Of a stretch of DNA of 64,000 nucleotides, positions 47,342 to 59,548 are shown one piece after another. Below the pieces are notes generated by a model. That model did not search any database, had not been told where the DNA came from, and was given only the letters and a program-made list of their open reading frames with translations. How positions within the stretch are numbered: position 1 is the first letter of the stretch; each line of letters starts with the position of its first letter. The stretch lies in contig JACGCK010000045.1 in the NCBI GenBank assembly GCA_014925825.1, forward strand, positions 124,001 through 188,000, written 5' to 3'. The position numbers and the translations under genes were made by a program. The stretch is from Pholiota molesta. Its lineage: Eukaryota; Basidiomycota; Agaricomycetes; Agaricales; Strophariaceae.

Positions 47342-47449
47342 AGAGGAGGGTGATATATCAACGATCACCCTCCTCTAGTACAGGTTCTGATATATCGACC
47401 TGCTCTTGCTATAGCAAGGGTTGATATATCAACATGTCCGGTACAGGTG
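47342..47449 (-). repeat. right 108-bp inverted repeat of the 4.1-kb element
   Basis: Inverted partner of 43339-43446 with about 93 percent identity. A further AT-rich palindrome lies just inside it at about 47283-47345. Confidence 0.88.
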
Positions 47450-48345
47450 GACGAAGCTCTGAAATTGCTGTCCCAAGGGCCTTTAGAAGGCTGGTATGCG
47501 ATTCACGATTGGGCCCACATTCATCGACACCATCCGTGATCACGAAAATCGGCCTTGACGAGGGAGGCAGTGACTTGAGAGGATCGATTATGAGCGCTTG
47601 CATCTGAGTGGTGATGTCGAGTGAAAAGATATCTTGCTTCTTTTCAATTGCTGTAAGGATGTGGTCCGATAGCTCGGGAACGGACAGTGAGAGCTGATAG
47701 GCAATGGTGGCCACAAATCGACTGGTATCGTTGCGGCCAGCTGCTGTGCGGCCAAAGAAGAACGATGCGGCAAGTAGGCCCTGCCTTTCGCACTCCTCGG
47801 CAATGCTCTGCGCGATGGCGGTCTTTCCGGCGCCAGCAGGACCATACATCCAGAGGATTAGCTTGCGCATAGCAGCGGGGGCTTGGATCCATTCCATGAT
47901 TTGCGCTCGAATTGCTGTTCGGGTTTGTGGATGGCAGCGAGGTGGATCACCTCGCTCTGCAGCGTTGTGGGAGGCGCCTTTGGAGATGTTCTTTAGCAGG
48001 AGTTTTAAGCCTAGTAGACATGCGGTCGCGGATTAAAATACGGTCCTCTGTACACATGAGGGAAACAATTACCGTAGCGCTTCGGGCTGCTGCCATTGTA
48101 TTTGTATACGTTGCCATTGACGTGCGTAATCGTTGGGTTGATCACGACGGAGTTCGAGATGTTGGAAAGGAAGTGTGGGCCATTTTCGGTGGCCATCGCA
48201 GGAATTCTGAAAGCAAAATCGAGAGCCCTGGGGAGGAATGAACGGAGGGCAGACAAGTTTCTTCGTGGGGCACGCTATGCACAGTTCCTGCACTGCATTA
48301 TGCTGTGTATCTTTGTCGACGGTCAGTGCGTTGGACACGAGAGGC

Positions 48346-50589
48346 GGTGCCTCTCGTGGGCCTTCCGCGGAATGATGCGATTAACGTACTGCCTTGGAAG
48401 TCGAAATGCAGTGCATGTACATACTCATACTTCTGTGAGCGTGTAGATAATTAGGCTATGTGAATAGCCACACCCTTTTTTTGTATACATATGTTGTAAA
48501 TGTACCTTATCGTCTTGTTGCTGTATGAGGTGGGCACTATTCCTTGGCCTTTCACTTCTATTCGACGCACCTCTTGCACAGCATCTGCCTACTCGCCGTA
48601 GTGATGGCTCTCTTGCATGCGTATTTAATTTCTAATGCATCGCCTATTAGGACAGCCTGCTGTAATCATAAATTCCACGCTACGTCGACGGCGACAGGAT
48701 GTAGGCAGCAGCGGCATGGATATACCGGAACCCGTCAATCGAGTTCTAAACAAGCGCGGGCCATTGATGGGGCATGGAAAAGAGAGACGCAGCGACGCGA
48801 ACCTACTCTTCCCAGAATCCCGCTCCCCTGATTCCAGAAAAAGAGAAAGTATATTATAGACGCAACGGAGGCACAAGGAGTGTGCCCAGAGAGGGGATGG
48901 AGGTCGTCGATGGGGTTACACCGCAAAAAATCGATCCCATATCTGAGCAAGCCTCCAAGGTACGGAATAGGGCACGTATTCAGGTGCAGCGACTACAACG
49001 GGGAGGGATATATACGTGCATGGACGCATAGCCAGGTCGATCAAGGGTGCGAGAGCAAGGCTCATTTAGGAGCGACTGAGGAGGGGATGAGTGATATGAA
49101 TAAAAGCACAAGTAAACCTCTTTGGAATGTTCAGGGAGTATCGTGGAAGGCAGTAGGTAGAAATCTCCCTTAAGACGTCGTAGGGGATCTTGGCTATCAA
49201 ACCGCCGGCCAGAATCTTTCGCCGTCCATCGTTCGCCGTTCGCGGTCATTCGTGGTCATTTGTCGTTCGTGGTCGTCCGTTTTTCGTCATCCGTCATGAA
49301 ACATTCGTCGTCCACCATTTGTCGTCGTTGTCCGTCGTTTCTTTAGCACCAGACAGACGAACGAACAAGCAAAGCTCGTCCGTCTTTGGACAGGGCGGTG
49401 CCGGCAGCGGGTTAAGATGAGCATCAGGGCCGAGTGAAGCAGGGCCGCTCCCGCGGCGGCGGTGAGAAGGGCGGCGGTGCGTGTTATGGGGTCGCCGTCG
49501 TAGCAGGTGGGATGCGTTAGCCAGGAGATGCAAACGCCGACGAACGAGCCCAATGCTCGTTCATCAATGCATCATGGATCACCTGTCAACGTTGTCAACC
49601 GTCGATGGCGGAGGTGGCAGTCGCAGTCCATGGTGTAGGAGGGTGCCAGCGGCGTCGAGGGCGCTGGTAGCTGGACTAAGACTTAGATTATGATAGGGTG
49701 GCGAACGTTGGGCGAATCGTGAACGTCGAACAAGTCGCCGCCGCTGGGAAGGGGCCGGCACACGTGCACCGTGAGATCGGACGGCGGCGATGTTGAAGGC
49801 GGCAGCGGATGCTCGTTCATCGACATCCTCGTTCGTCGTTGAAGAGGGCAGGGGCGGCGCAGCCATGCATCCTTATCCTGTCAGTAGGTCAGATGCATGT
49901 GACGGAAGTAAAGGTGAGTGAATGATATCTATTATGTATGTAAAAGTCGATGAAATCAGTTGCAGCGACATTTATGCCTCTCTCATGGCTATGACTTGGC
50001 TATGACTATCATCGTTGCTGTCGAACATACCTGAACATATGTATAGGTTGAGCCATGGAACACGGCGAGGGATAGCATTTCTGGGCACTGGATTTGGGCC
50101 AGTTGGGGCCGGACGGCAGACCGCGCGGAAATTGAAGATATTGGGATATTGGGAGCGAGGTAACACGCTATGAGGCCGGTGAGTCGTTCATAGTATCGGC
50201 GCTGGGCCCTGTTTGTGCCCTTTTTGTGACCTTGTCCTTCTTCAGGATTACTAGTATCGACATTCTTTCCGAGGACTTATTTGCTTCATGTGTCCAGCCT
50301 ATCCAGATACCCAACCTATTCATGCTTATATAAGGGCAGCGCAGGTGAGTGCATCCCACGGATTAGCAGTACCTGTCCAACTGATACTTGATTCAGGGCC
50401 CACTGTCCTGACTCTCCTACTTACCACGGTACCGTATCACCAGAGTCCTCCATAAGCTCAAGCGCCAATCAGTGTACGCTGTATGTAGTACATTGGTCAT
50501 GTAATGTGCGGAGAGGATCTGCGCTTAGATGGGGGCCAGGCAATATGATACCTTGCAAGGTGTGTGAGCATCTCATCGGTGTTTACCAG
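48346..50589. other. spacer with low-complexity and GC-rich parts
   Basis: No confident gene. 49200-49340 is a degenerate TTCGTCGTC-like repeat. A minus-strand frame at 49287-49553 has a hydrophobic stretch (LLTAAAGAALLHSALMLILT) but no start or domain that I trust. 50040-50160 resembles 58260-58350, extending the duplicated module seen at 50590 and 58410. Confidence 0.35.
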
Positions 50590-53500
50590 ACTGTCCTATG
50601 CTAACTACGCCTGTCATCACCGTATTCAGCCTTGAAAATTTGTCCCCATGTTTGGCTGCAAGCCATATTCGTCACAACGTCTGGAGTCGAGACTACCATG
50701 ATCTCACCTCAGCGTGTATGGACCATCACGCTCGCTCGTCTTTGCTTCTCTGCTGACTGCTCAGAACAGGTCCCTCACCCTAGGGTTTTTCTGCTCGTCT
50801 TTATTCTCATTCGAAGACCACTGTTTTTTTTTCAGGGGCTATTTACACCCTTTCCATCGCTTTCGCCGTTACTGGCTGCATGGATATGTTTCTACGCCAT
50901 AGTCTGTTGCATAAGGTACGTCAAGTCCCCACTCGCATCCCTGTTTAGCTATGTAGATGAAAGGACCTACAGTGGCTGAACGTGCGTCATTCTGCGTAAA
51001 TCAAACAACTTTGCTTTACGATTAATTAATTAATTCAACGTTGCGTCAGGCTCCAAGGAGACCACTATCCATCGAAGCACAAGATTTTGACCGTCTCGTG
51101 CTCAGCTTTTTTTTTTTCTTTTTTGTTTTTTTTGTGAGTTTGACGCTTTCAAGGTATCTGTACTCACACATGCATCGATCATCCTTAGCTCCGAAACCTC
51201 GAGTCATCGCTCTCAGGAGCCTTAATTCCATGCTCTCCCAGCCTCCCCATCGCCTGTGTATGATGGACATACGCTCGACTATCCATAGTGCCATTACCCG
51301 TCTGCGATGATCTCGGTTTCCGCGTCCTTCGCAGGGCGCAGCAAGCACGTGTCCCCCCTACACCGTCTTCGCGTGCAACGAGCGCAGCACGTAATGCAGC
51401 GTCGGCGGCGCGAAGACGCTCGAGGTGGTGGGCACTGCGCTCGGAGGATGTTGCGTATCCTGGTGGCTGGTTGTTCTTCTATGGCGCTTCCTCGCGGAGG
51501 GTGCACCCAGGCTCGGGTGTGAGCGTGACTGAAGGAGAGGAGGGCTAGTTGGTCGGGGAATGTATAGTGTTTAGCGACCCGCGTTAAGTTAAATACTACA
51601 GCTATGTACATATGGTAAGCTGTCCTATGTAATTTCGATGATTCCTATATACTACTCTGTGATAGGGAAAAGACACTGTCCGTATATCGAGTTTCGTCCT
51701 GAACTCTGTGGCCTCCTTTCGTGGCGATTCAATGTCGCGGACAAGATGGCTATTCAAGTAGAAGAAATTGAGGGAAAGGTTCTATGTTAACATGCGTTTA
51801 ACGCGTCGCCACAAAAGGAATCCAAGACGATCCTGGATAGATATTATGGGGCTTCCAAGGGCGTTTCGAGACTCCGGCATCGCAGCAGACATCTCGGTGA
51901 CGACGTCGGCCCCTTCCCACCCACAAATAATGCATTCATTGGTATGCACGGGGTGGATGTGTTTCTTATATGGTATCCCACACCTCTGAACGGAGCTCGA
52001 CAGTAAGCACCCGTATAACCGCTCGTTAAATATATGTTAAAAGATGCTTACATTTATGTAGTCCAAGCTGGATTTAGCGACTGTACGAAGTGCATTGTCA
52101 AACTCCCTTTCGTCATATTGGAGCGCACGCTCGCGCAGGAACACCGCAAATTCCAAGTCTTCCGAAGCGTTTGTGATCGTCCACCAAAACCAAAACTTAG
52201 CCAGCTGATCTATTGATATGCGTATTGTGGGATGAGCCTGATCTGAATCCACACCACCGAATACATCGGTTTGCCTATCACCACGAAAGAATTTGACTCC
52301 ATATTTGCCTCTTCGACGCCTACCAAAAGGGATCAGTAACCGCTTCATTATACCATTGATAGCGATGTAACGTACATGGGGTAAATGATTTGGATTATTT
52401 GCTTCGCCAGTGCCAGATAGCTTCCGCCATCAACATAAAATTGCCCAGCCCGGGAACGATCGCGGAACAATTTGCGAAAAACGGAACCATACCCCTGATA
52501 ATCCATCCGGTCGCACGAGCCTGAATGGCATATGTCCAACAATATCGGGTGAAGTTCACGGCTCTGGTCATGCTCCGCTTTCGATGACATATCATAGAAA
52601 GAGATATGGAAGACACAGTACGGATAATGTATAGTCATGATGGCGGGGATGACAGCCTGCAAGGTTCGAGGATATCGTTCAAGGCGTTCAAAAACAAAGG
52701 CATCAAACTCGTTGCGTAGCCGGGGGAATATGTCAGCCCGAGTGCCCTCCTAATAATATTAAAGAACGTCAGCCTAAAATTAACAGCTACATAAGGTAAG
52801 AAAACTTGAAAATGACTGACGTTTTTCTTGATACACTTGAGGAAGTCATACCAGGCTGTACGATGCAGGTCCTCGTAGCTATGAATCTCGTCTAAAATCT
52901 TCTTCAGGCTGAAAAAGGCAAGATCACCTTCAATCTCGCTGCTTCTGGCCGATAATGCGTTGTAATGGTGAACAAAACCCTTCACACAATCATTGAGTGA
53001 GAGAGGTGCAGGAATGTGGGGATAGGTAGCCATGACATTCAGCCAGCATCGACTGAGAGTGATATGTGCGCGCTTTGCATCAATGCAATAGTTCCTCGAC
53101 CGGGATCGGTCCGTAAAGAAGTCGTACAGCGAGGCGTGATGGATTCGTAGCGCAGATTCACGATCGGTAGGCGGTGGGACAAATACAAGGGCGTGCATAT
53201 CCAATAGCACTGTGCCAATTGTAAAGCCTAGCAGGGCCTCAATGTTTTTGACAGTAAAACTTTGTAGTGAAGCCCCGCCAAACATAAGGACAGCGAAGAT
53301 TTCGATAAGTTTTGGGAGATCAGCTACTGAAGAGAGGATAAGAAGATACAGCGCATCGAGTGGCGCAAACGGCATTTCATTTCCTGGCGCCAACAAACCC
53401 AATATAATGTCCAATCGCGCTAAAGGATGATGTCGAGGCGATTCAACGAATCGCATCACTGTAGCAGCGAAAATAAACTGGCCGGACGCTTTCGATACGA

Positions 53501-54610
53501 GGAAGTCGATATTATGTTTCGCGGGCCATGCGGCTGGGAGAGGGTTGCCTTGTCGCAGATGTCGGGCGTGGATTTCTTTAAATGTGTCGTTAAGATACAG
53601 CTTGATATCTTTATCTGGTTTGAAGTTGTCGTCTAGCATGAGCGATTTGACTAGTGGATTGAGAAGGTCCCCATTGAATGCCTCGCGGATTTCGAATTCC
53701 GGGCGACTGGCGATGAGGAATAAGAGCGGAATGTGGCGTAGCTCTGAAATAGCTGTCCCAAGGGCGTTTAGAAGGGCGGTATGCGAGCGGTTGGGGGCAC
53801 ACTCATCGACACCATCCGTGATCACGAAAATCGGTCTTGGCGAGGTTGGTAGCATTTTAAGGGGATCGATTATGAGCACCTGTATCTGAGTGGCGATGCT
53901 GAGCGCAAATACAGTCTGCTTCTTTTCGATTGCTGTAAGGATGTGGTCGGATAATTCGGGAACGGACAGTGAGAGTTGATAGGCAATGGTGGCTACAAAT
54001 CGACTCGCGTCATTACGGCCAGCTACTGTGCGGCCGAAGAAGAACGATGCAGCAAGTAGCCCCTGCCTTTCGCACTCCTCAGCAATGCTCTGCGCGATGG
54101 CTGTCTTTCCAGCGCCAGCAGGACCATACATCCAGAGGATCAGCTTGCGCTTGGCGGCGGGGGCCTTGAGCCATTTCATGATTTCTGCCCGAATTGCTGT
54201 TCTGGTTTGTGGATGGCAGCGAGGCGGGTCGCCTCGCTCAGCCGCGTCGTGAGAGGCACCTTTGGAGATGTTCTCCAGAAGGAGCTTTAAGCCTAGTAGC
54301 CATGCGTTGTGGATTAAAATACGGGCCTCTGGGCGCATGAGGGAAACGATTACCGTAGCGCTCCGGGCTGCTGCCATTGTATACATTGGCATTAACGTGC
54401 GTAATTGTTGGGTTGATCACAACGGAGTTCGAGACGTCGGAAAGGTATCGTTGGCCATTTTCGGTGGCCATTGCAGGAACTGGAATCTGAGGTCGAGGGG
54501 ACTGGGTTGGGCAAATGACTTTACTTCGAATCGAAGGGAGACAAGTTTGCAGCCTCTCGTGCTGTGTATATTTGTTGACAGTCAGTTCCAGTGCGTTGCA
54601 GCCATGAGGC
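50590..54610. repeat. duplicated block, copy 2
   Basis: Direct duplicate of 40380-48345 without the 4.1-kb element. It carries the left module (50590-51540, with poly-T near 51110), the spacer and NACHT copy 2. Confidence 0.75.
51966..54471 (-). CDS. NACHT P-loop NTPase (NLR-like), copy 2
   Basis: Exons 54354-54471, 52821-54292 and 52376-52749 join in phase; one or two C-terminal exons (52037-52348 and on to about 51966) follow with uncertain joins. The N-terminus is short (VVINPTITHVNANVYNG), then a linker with DPPRCHPQTR. The NACHT module has P-loop GPAGAGKT (residues about 96-103), FFFGR, Walker B IFVITDGVDEC (about 194-204) and the arginine-sensor region LIASRPEFEIREAF. The C-terminal half is helical (LPKLIEIFAVLMF, ALLGFTIGTVLLDM, DYFFTDRS-like segments). 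Such STAND ATPases sense ligands and oligomerise in fungal non-self recognition and cell death; the specific role here is unknown. No WD40, ankyrin or TPR repeats are seen at the end. Confidence 0.88.
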
Positions 54611-54959
54611 AGGCCGCAGTTCCTCCGACATTGTCGTTTGAAATATTGCGCCGAGTTACTTCGCTATTAATAAAGTGATCATGAATTGAATAGAGATCCA
54701 CGATGTATACTTAGTGCTAATAACCAGATCATGATACGTCCTTTACAGCTATTTCTCCGTGTCAATGTGAAGGTCCTGGAGATGAATGTAGTCGGGCCTT
54801 GAGGCTGTTGTGTAAACGGGCATGAGGCACTCATATTTGAACATGGCAGAATTACGCACCAAAGTGGAATGACAGCTGTTGTGTTATAATAGTTCAGTTG
54901 AAGATGATACCTATGAGCGATGCCTCGAGACCGCACCCGCCAGCGCTACCGTATCCAGC
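54611..54959. other. short spacer, no gene seen
   Basis: AT-rich flank between NACHT copy 2 and the hAT-like element; no supported frame. Confidence 0.35.
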
Positions 54960-54967
54960 CTTTGTAG

Positions 54968-56409
54968 AGGGGACAGGGTAAATGTGCGTACCCGTGCGTG
55001 CCTGTGCGTGGTGTGCGTGGTTGTGCGGGATTGAGATCGGGCGTTTGTGCGGGTTCGGTCAAGGGTCGGTTATGATTTATGTGAGAGTGACATATTGGTC
55101 ACATACACCAAAAATATAATTCTGGCTAACTCTACTCATACACCTTTCTACTACCGCTCAGCTCCTTCTATTACAGTACTCTAACGCCTCTATTACTATA
55201 TTACATTTATTTGCGTCAAAAAGTTTTGCGGCCCAACTGTTATTATTGAGAAATGTGCAAAGGAGGAAGATCTTAGATGACTGACGGGTGACATATCTGT
55301 CACACATAATAACACGCACCGGCAAAGAGCGGCACGAAGGTGTACCCGTCGCGCAGTCTTTTGTGCGGGTTGGGTTGGCGCCCGCGCGACCACGCACACT
55401 ACCCGCGCACTCCCGCGCAACCACGCATACACCCCGCACACACCCCGCACGCGGCGCACATAAGTACCCCGCACATCCTCGCACACGCCACGCACATCCT
55501 CGCACACGATTCGCACACATCGTGCACACTCTCGCATACCAAGAATTATTATGCCATATGTCCGTGAGTTTATTACCTATATTTCTATGAAACCTTTCAT
55601 ACGAACATTTAGCGCTTTAGCACGGGCCAAATTATGTCGAGAATCCATCCGTGACCGCGCCCACTTCCATTTCCAAGCGTGAAAGAAGTAGCGGAGCTGG
55701 AAGGGAATTTTAGGTTCCAGATTGCCCAAAACCGCGCACAAGGTCCATGTATTTGATATTCTTAGTCTACGTACAGGTTCACTACACTCACAACGTGATT
55801 TTACCTTGTAGATCTTCACTATATGTCAAGTCACAAAATATGTTTTAACCAGCTCATGTATTAGGGATATATCTGTTATATACAAAATTTTTATGCTGAA
55901 GTCCATTATGAATTTGGGACCGACATGGCAAATTCTCACGCAGATGGACTTGTTCGGTGCACGAAAACTGCGCCAAGTAATACAGACTTATGGCACTCAT
56001 CTTAATCAATTCTTACATATACTAGCTACTTCGGAAAATTGTAAATGTAAGTCTAGGAACACAATTATCAGCCTATAGACGAAGAAGCAAGGATCGCCGA
56101 CCTGGATGTCAAATACCCATGGCCACGATACACTAAGTCTTGACTTAGTCCGACAACTCGATATGATGTCTACACCACAAGCAAATCCTCTATATATTGT
56201 TCCTAGGCGCACCGGGACGTTCGCTGGCCTGCCCGCACACACCATGCGCAATCCCGCACATCACGCACTCGCACGCGCACACCACGCACAAAGGACTGTG
56301 CGTGACGGGCGTGACCACGCACACCACGCACACCACGCACAGTGACAAACGCTTGTGCGTGGCACGGTCACGCCACCACGCGCAGTTTCCCGTACATTTC
56401 CTGATGCCC
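54968..56409. mobile_element. hAT-like non-autonomous element, 1,442 bp
   Basis: Flanked by a perfect 8-bp duplication CTTTGTAG (54960-54967 and 56410-56417), the size typical of hAT transposons. The ends form a short imperfect inverted repeat (AGGGGACAGGGTAAATGTGCG against GGGCATCAGGAAATGTACGG). Both ends are followed by dense GTGCGTG-type subterminal repeats in opposite orientation, at 54977-55060 and 56210-56395, with another block at 55360-55530. No transposase domain is recognisable inside, so it would depend on an enzyme supplied elsewhere. Confidence 0.6.
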
Positions 56410-56417
56410 CTTTGTAG

Positions 56418-58249
56418 GTGCGAAGACGAGCTTCAATCTGACAGCTCGCATCCGATAATGAACGGAGAAAAGAATAAGCGACGTACGACACCGAAAGCCC
56501 AGGTAGGAGCGCTGTGAACCACTAGTCGTTTTCCAAGTGAGGAGCTGTTACTTCAACTAGAATGGCGTGCCACGAGGATGACACGCCTGCCTGCCACCTC
56601 CTTGCGAGGCCGTAGGGCGACAGAAGAGGCGTATGCGGAGGCCTAGAACCGCTTGTCCAGATAAACAGATATCCATCGAACTTCGAGCCTGCAATAGGCG
56701 TAGGCAGCAAAGGAGCGCACCAGATTGCAAGGAACCAAGCAATTTACTTAAGCGTAGAATGTCGGTTAGGAGGCACGATATATCGGACACCAAGGTTGGG
56801 GGGACTGAAAAGCAGGGCTACTAAGTAGCATCACGGACACTGGGTATTGCTGATATGACTAGCGGATGTCGGATTGAATATAGTCCGTGTACTATGAACA
56901 GGTTGCTATCCATGAATGCGGGAACAGAGCGCTGCCTTCTCCAGACTCCAGCAGTGGCCGACAGCAACTGAAAGCAGCGAATGCATATTAATCGCGAGAG
57001 GAATGCGGTCGCCGAGACAGAACAAGGATCACGTCGATGTCCTAATTTTAATGTAAGAGCCGATGCGCTCCCTCAAAGACGCACACAAAACAACAATTAC
57101 CATACATCTAGAGAATACGAGTCTACCAGGGCGGTGCCATGCGTTGAGATGGAGTTTGGCGCCGCAATGCGGTCCCACACGACCTAGATACGTGCCAGTA
57201 TTCTGCGTCATCCGCAGCGACCAAGAGGTGAACGCGAACGAGAGTGCGTGTAGATCGATGGCCGGGAGGTTCAAACGATGAGAGAAAAGCCGTTGCCGTC
57301 AATATGTGCCCAACATGGTCAGACAGATGCGGCGTCGTTGGTCGAGTTGGAAGAGGGTAGTTGACTTGCTGGTGGTTCTTGTGGCAGAGAGCCGAATTTT
57401 AGCGCAGGGCGGAGTCCGGACGACGTCATTCTATGCAGGTGGTTGGGTCAAAGAAGAGAGAGAAATGACCGTCAATGAAAGGAGGCGGAAGTAGTACCGA
57501 CGTCTAAATCTGGAGCGTGTAAGTTTCTCGGCGTGAAGGGACAAATAGAGACTTTCGTGCACCTAGAGGCTGGCATTCGTTCATCATCCCAGCAGCGCCA
57601 TTTAGACTACTCTCCTTGTAAGGCTTTTACACCGTCATGTCACAAGTATGGCCATGTGAGGCGCCATCTCCTCAGGACGCTGAGAGAATCACCGGGTTGG
57701 ACAGGACGGTGATGGGCCAGGAGATCTTGGTTATTGGACCGCTGGCCAAAGTCTCTGAGCTTGGTTGTATTATGTTAGAAGAAAGATACAAGGCTTTGGA
57801 GGATGAAGAAACGCACACATACGTTTGCGTGAGCACAAAATGAGCGCAAGGCTCCCACACAATAAAGGCAAACAAGCAATCATTTTGCTCCTCGTCTTTG
57901 AGTCTGACGCGCCTCTCTGGCCCTCCCAGGCCTTTCATTTGCCTTTGACCTATATTCGCATCCCTCCTCCACCGTTTTTCAGTCTGTCCTGAATGTCCTC
58001 GCTCTCCTCTCTCGTGAACCCCCTATTGGACTGTCTATGCCTCTCTTGCACCGTCATCGTCACTGTCTACTAAAACGCACCCTCTTACATTGCTCTTACA
58101 CGTCTTGGTCAGAAATGGGGTCGAAATGACTCCGATAGCACGGCCCAACCCCATCGACGACTCGTATTCCCTCTTCAACCGCGATGCTTGTCTCGCTCAG
58201 GTGTATGGTGGCCTGGGGAAACATAGATGACACGGCCCGCGGGACATAT
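56418..58249. other. spacer, no gene seen
   Basis: About 1.8 kb with only short overlapping frames (for example 57637-57843) without domain or splice structure. Confidence 0.35.
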
Positions 58250-59000
58250 CCGACATGGTTATGGGTTGAATCGTGGAACAGGAGGAGGGGTAGGATTTCT
58301 GGGCACTAAATCTGAGCTGGACGGCAGCCCAGGCAGAGATTGGGGTTATCGGGAAAGGCCTTGAATCTCGCGGACCCCCACAGTCGCTAGCAGACTAGGT
58401 ATGTACTATGTTTGATTCAGAGCCGTCATATGCTAATTGCACTTATTATCCCCGATTCAAGCCTCGAAATTTTGTCTGCATGTCCCGATTCAGATCCCAC
58501 TGTCTCCCGCCTCACCTACAATTCGGATCGATCTCACGTTGCGGTCATCGTCCTCCAGTCGTCTTCTTTGCCAAACACCCAGGCGTCGGCCTCACATCGG
58601 TGCCCGATTTCACCGCAATAATCCTATGTAACGCATAGAGAAAAATATCGCTTCCATATCACTCCGGTATGTATGAACTCTCACCTCGCTTATTTTCGGT
58701 TCTCTGCTGACTGCTCACTACAGTCTTCGAACATCCATCGCCAATTGTCACGCGCTCCAACCATACTGTTCGAAGGCCCCAGTTTTCTGCGCAAAGGCTG
58801 TTTACACTCCTATGTATCACCTTCGTCGTTACTGGCTGCGTAGACACGTGCCTACGCCATAGTACGTGGACCAAGATACATCACCCTTCCCACCCGCATC
58901 CCGCTCGGCCAAGCAAATCAAGCACATACGGTAGAACGTACGTACAACTTCTTTCTGCCGAAGTCAACAGCTCTGATTTATGGTTAACGTTGCTTGTCAT
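58250..59000. repeat. partial third copy of the duplicated left module
   Basis: 58260-58350 matches 50050-50160, 58355-58400 matches the DJ-1-fragment edge at 40270-40360, and 58410-58990 matches the modules starting at 40380 and 50590. It has no NACHT gene. Confidence 0.6.
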
Positions 59001-59548
59001 TCGTCAGGGTGCACCATCTATCCATTGCGAAAGAGACAGTACTAAAAGAAAACATGGTTCTTCCCGTCTATTGGCCAACGTTGACCCGTATCGCGCGCAA
59101 CGAGGTTGACCTGTCGCCCGATATCTGGTTTTTCTTCATCCGTGCCGTCCCCAACCTACAACAAGCCCACATTGATGCCGACCATCTGATCCGTATAGAC
59201 TCGAACGACCACACGACACCTCCCACATATACCCACCCTTGGGAAAAACCCGAATTCCGCAGGAGAGTAGAACTGGGTCTCTTAATCGAGGCCGGCTTCT
59301 TCTGCAACAACGGCTGGTTGGATCTCAAGTACCCCGCATATCCCGCTCCAAAATTTACACTCATCGTCAAGACATGGGCATCGCGCGCATCGCATGGTAA
59401 TGCCGAACTGGGCCTCATGGTATCGAATATCCGTGAACGTGCCGATATAGCGCCAAAGGTCGTCGTACAGATCGCGTTGGAATCAGAAGGCGAGTCCAGA
59501 GAGGAAGAGCGGGGTAGATGGTATTCGAGAATCGAGGACTGGAACTAA
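59001..59548 (+). pseudogene. F-box gene C-terminal fragment
   Basis: The frame (open from 58994) reads LPVYWPTLTRIARNEVDLSP, then FFIRAVPNLQQAH, matching IPKHWSTLTHISLSKVRIS and FIRAVPNLQWGYF of the intact gene at 36984. It then jumps to NNGWLDLKYPAYP and PKVVVQIALESEG, matching the C-terminus. The F-box and an internal stretch of over 100 residues are missing. Confidence 0.75.

Larger units (their letters stand above)
43339..47449. mobile_element. non-autonomous Mutator-like candidate, 4,111 bp
   Basis: Inserted in an exon of NACHT copy 1. It is bounded by 108-bp terminal inverted repeats with 8 mismatches and by a 7-bp target duplication GACGAAG (43332-43338 and 47450-47456). The corresponding site in NACHT copy 2 (about 53730-53740) is uninterrupted. 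The interior is GC-rich and has no recognisable transposase; it contains tandem repeats and a long hairpin. Long inverted repeats plus a 7-bp duplication fit a Mutator-like element best, possibly one that has captured other DNA. Assignment to a superfamily is inference. Confidence 0.85.
41569..48196 (-). pseudogene. NACHT P-loop NTPase, copy 1, split by a transposon
   Basis: Exon 1 is 48073-48196 (start MATENG). Exon 2 runs from 48010 to 42424 and is interrupted between 47457 and 43338. Exon 3 is 41983-42368, with further C-terminal exons to about 41569. The P-loop GPAGAGKTAIAQ and Walker B IFVITDGVDEC lie in the 5' part; the rest of the NACHT module (ASRPEFEIREAFNGDLL, KASGQFIFAATV) lies beyond the insertion. 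Without the element and one target copy, exon 2 is 1,469 nt and the phase agrees with copy 2, so the insertion is the main defect. Members of this group are NLR-like STAND ATPases; the C-terminal joins after exon 3 are uncertain. Confidence 0.85.
40270..48345. repeat. duplicated block, copy 1
   Basis: This block, minus the 4.1-kb insertion, matches 50590-54610: the same left module (40380-41160, with a poly-T tract and a GC-rich segment around 40970-41120), the same spacer and the same NACHT gene. A third partial copy of the left module lies at 58410-59000. It is a direct segmental duplication. Confidence 0.75.

Noticed and set aside
55360..55530. Plus-strand ORFs rich in His, Thr and Pro
   Set aside because: Translation of degenerate CGCACAC-type subterminal repeats of the hAT-like element, not a gene.
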